Below, piece after piece: positions 5,048-6,507 of a DNA stretch of 6,507 nt. The position numbers and the translations under genes were made by a program. The number at the start of each line of letters is the position of its first letter. The first letter of the stretch is position 1. Under the pieces are notes generated by a model that saw only the letters and a program-made list of their open reading frames with translations, was not told the origin of the DNA and did no database searches. The DNA comes from DASZHJ01 sp035581425. GTDB taxonomy: Bacteria > Pseudomonadota > Alphaproteobacteria > ATCC43930 > CGMCC-115725. The stretch is taken from assembly GCA_035581425.1 (NCBI GenBank), contig DATJVP010000079.1, forward strand, positions 1 to 6,507. The letters are read 5' to 3'.

Positions 5048-6507
5048 GGCCGCGCGTCGGCTTGTGGCGGCTTCTCCCAAAGCGCGATCCCCAGGAAAGC
5101 AACGAGGTAGACGAGTACGGCAAGCCGCGGGTCCTGCAGGGGCGCGTCGAAGATGCAACACACCGAGAGTCCCGCGAGCGAGGCGATCACGACGGGGCCG
5201 ATCAGCTCGCCGCGACGTGTGGCACGCCCGGCGCCCCAGGCCGCTGCGATCAGGAGTGCGCAGAATGCGGCCAGCCCTAGAGCGCCGCCTTCGAAGAAGG
5301 TCATGACGAACTGATTGTCGATGCGCCAGCCCACGTGGTCGTCGTCGGTGAAATACCAGCGCGTCATTCCGTCCGCGAAATCGCCATTGGCGAGGAGCTG
5401 GCTTCCGTCGGCGTTGATGAGGCTGACATTGCGAACGTCGAGCGTGGTCCCCTCGGTGGGATTATAGAGAGTGAGCTCGACGGGACGGCGGAGGAATCCG
5501 AGCGCGACCCGAGCGCCAATAGGGCCGGAATCGACGATCTCGCTCCGGGTCTCCCACTCGCCGGCCTTCGAGACGCCGAGTTCGAGAATGCGGCAGTGGA
5601 GCGAATAGAGCAGGAGCTTCTCGCATAGGAGAGCGTGAAGCGGCGCGCCGCTGTCGCTTCTAAGGGTGAGCGAGAGCCGGTAGCGCCGGCTAGGCAGGAC
5701 CGGCACTTTTTGTCCCAAATAAAGCGACGTACCCGCCGTGATGGAGAGGTAGATGCCGTCGCCGTCCCGATGTCGCGCAAAGCTCGTGGGAACCGGGAGG
5801 TCGCCATCGAGATTCCAGAGCGACCGTCCGTAGGTGCCAAGGCCCATGCCGAAGAGCGTCGTCGCGATGCCGGGGTTCCGGACGCTGAGCGCATGGAGCA
5901 CGGCGCGCTCGCGAAGCGCGAGATCCGAAACGCTTCGCTCGAGCCGCCCATGCATGAACTCCGTGCCGAACGCGATTGCGGAGACCGCGATCGCGACCGA
6001 AAGCGAAGTGAGCGCGAGGACCCGCGCTAACCCATAGCCGCGGGTCCTTTCTCGCGGCGCGAGCGCCCAGAGGCCGATCGCCAGCGCTATCGCGCCGACG
6101 ACCGTGGCGGCGTAGGCCGTGCGCGAGAACGTCACGACCACCCCGTAGAGCGCGAGACAACAGACGGCGGTCGACGCCACTCGAGCAAAGCGGATGCGGC
6201 TCACGGCGCAAATCGCGATGAACGGGAGCACCATCACGAAATAGTCGTCGATGAAGCCGCCGCCGACGTTCATGCCCGAGAAAGTGCCAACGACGCGATA
6301 GCCGGAGCTGAAATCGAAGATCCCGAGAAAGGTTCCGCGCTCCACGACCACCGCCAGCGCCTCGAGCGCAAGACCTGCGGTGAGCCCGATGGCGAGGCGC
6401 CCAATTGCGGAGTTTCCGTCTCGCACGCTCTGCCGGAGGAACGGGAGGAGCGCGAGCGCCTCCAGAAGTCCCTTGGCAAGTCGCAGGGCGTTGTCGGGCC
6501 GCAGGAA
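5044..6507 (-). CDS. O-antigen ligase/polymerase-like membrane protein (WaaL/Wzy_C type) with inserted periplasmic domain; N-terminus beyond right edge
   Basis: 487 codons are visible, open to the right edge (residue 1 = codon at 6507). Hydrophobic spans alternate with short loops up to about residue 180, including VVTFSRTAYAATVV near 125-137, the usual SR-containing helix of WaaL/Wzy proteins. GMGLGTYG (220-227) marks the start of the large periplasmic loop. Instead of going directly to the conserved HN-type motif, the chain carries about 160 polar, strand-rich residues (about 232-395) ending in NGDFADGMTRWYF, which resembles CBM4/9-like carbohydrate-binding modules. Then come DNQFVMTFFEGGALGL (397-412), the ligase motif in altered form, and final spans. 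Such proteins join lipid-linked glycans to each other or to an acceptor on the periplasmic face. Whether this one polymerises, ligates or glycosylates protein cannot be decided. A GTG at 6426 is not the likely start, because coding, membrane-type sequence continues upstream. Its stop overlaps the protease start (ATGA). Confidence 0.85.
   Translation of the reverse strand, partial: FLRPDNALRLAKGLLEALALLPFLRQSVRDGNSAIGRLAIGLTAGLALEALAVVVERGTFLGIFDFSSGYRVVGTFSGMNVGGGFIDDYFVMVLPFIAICAVSRIRFARVASTAVCCLALYGVVVTFSRTAYAATVVGAIALAIGLWALAPRERTRGYGLARVLALTSLSVAIAVSAIAFGTEFMHGRLERSVSDLALRERAVLHALSVRNPGIATTLFGMGLGTYGRSLWNLDGDLPVPTSFARHRDGDGIYLSITAGTSLYLGQKVPVLPSRRYRLSLTLRSDSGAPLHALLCEKLLLYSLHCRILELGVSKAGEWETRSEIVDSGPIGARVALGFLRRPVELTLYNPTEGTTLDVRNVSLINADGSQLLANGDFADGMTRWYFTDDDHVGWRIDNQFVMTFFEGGALGLAAFCALLIAAAWGAGRATRRGELIGPVVIASLAGLSVCCIFDAPLQDPRLAVLVYLVAFLGIALWEKPPQADARP
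5323..5814 (-). other. Inserted beta-rich, possibly carbohydrate-binding domain within the ligase-like protein
   Basis: This sub-region of the ligase-like gene encodes a hydrophilic stretch with alternating strand-like segments: GIYLSIT, RRYRLSLTLRS, RVALGFL, VELTLYN, LDVRNVSLI. It closes with LLANGDFADGMTRWYFTDDDH. The NGDF-x-DG-x-x-x-W pattern is common in CBM4/9-like jelly-roll modules, and Tyr-x-Leu-Ser-Leu-x-x-Arg is the kind of core strand they carry. Assignment is by pattern only; the fold is inferred. Confidence 0.5.

Noticed and set aside
5048..5161. Upstream ATG extension of the protease
   Set aside because: It would place 38 Arg/Pro-rich residues before a good signal peptide and overlap the ligase-like gene by 118 bases.
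6424..6426. GTG as the start of the ligase-like protein
   Set aside because: The frame stays open to the window edge and encodes a further membrane-like segment (LLEALALLPFL), so the gene most likely begins outside the window.

Overview
The window is a dense block of G+C-rich bacterial DNA (roughly two thirds G+C by eye). It carries six protein genes of an extracellular or surface polysaccharide locus. The gene set, a CelD/BcsL-type acyltransferase next to a Wzx-like flippase, a NodB-type deacetylase and an O-antigen-ligase-like protein, fits a Gram-negative proteobacterium. Strong GCG/CTC/CGC codon preference makes an alphaproteobacterium the best guess, but no gene here fixes the lineage. 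I see no RNA gene, insertion sequence, CRISPR array or integration scar.

Layout: (1) a polysaccharide deacetylase on the minus strand (start near 607) runs off the left edge. (2) The only real intergenic gap, 608-731, separates it from a divergent plus-strand operon. (3) That operon reads family 2 glycosyltransferase (732-1676), GNAT/CelD-type acyltransferase (1669-2748, TTG start with a strong Shine-Dalgarno), then MOP/Wzx-type flippase (2745-4235). Its junctions overlap by 8 and 4 bases. (4) The flippase meets the next gene tail to tail with overlapping stop codons (4232-4235). (5) A minus-strand pair follows: a multi-spanning O-antigen ligase/polymerase-like protein enters from the right edge (5044 to beyond 6507). 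It is joined by an ATGA overlap to a secreted trypsin-like serine protease (4232-5047).

Likely joint role (inference): the glycosyltransferase adds a sugar to a lipid-linked repeat unit in the cytoplasm, and the acyltransferase may decorate a sugar or another locus product. The flippase moves the unit across the inner membrane. The O-antigen-ligase-like protein polymerises or transfers it in the periplasm, and the deacetylase trims acetyl groups from the glycan. The odd member is the exported protease. Its translational coupling to the polymerase/ligase-like gene suggests it works in the same envelope compartment, perhaps in maturation or quality control of export machinery.

Points most worth a second look are the protease-polymerase coupling, a domain of about 160 residues inserted into a periplasmic loop of the ligase-like protein just before its conserved motif, and the zero-gap convergent junction.
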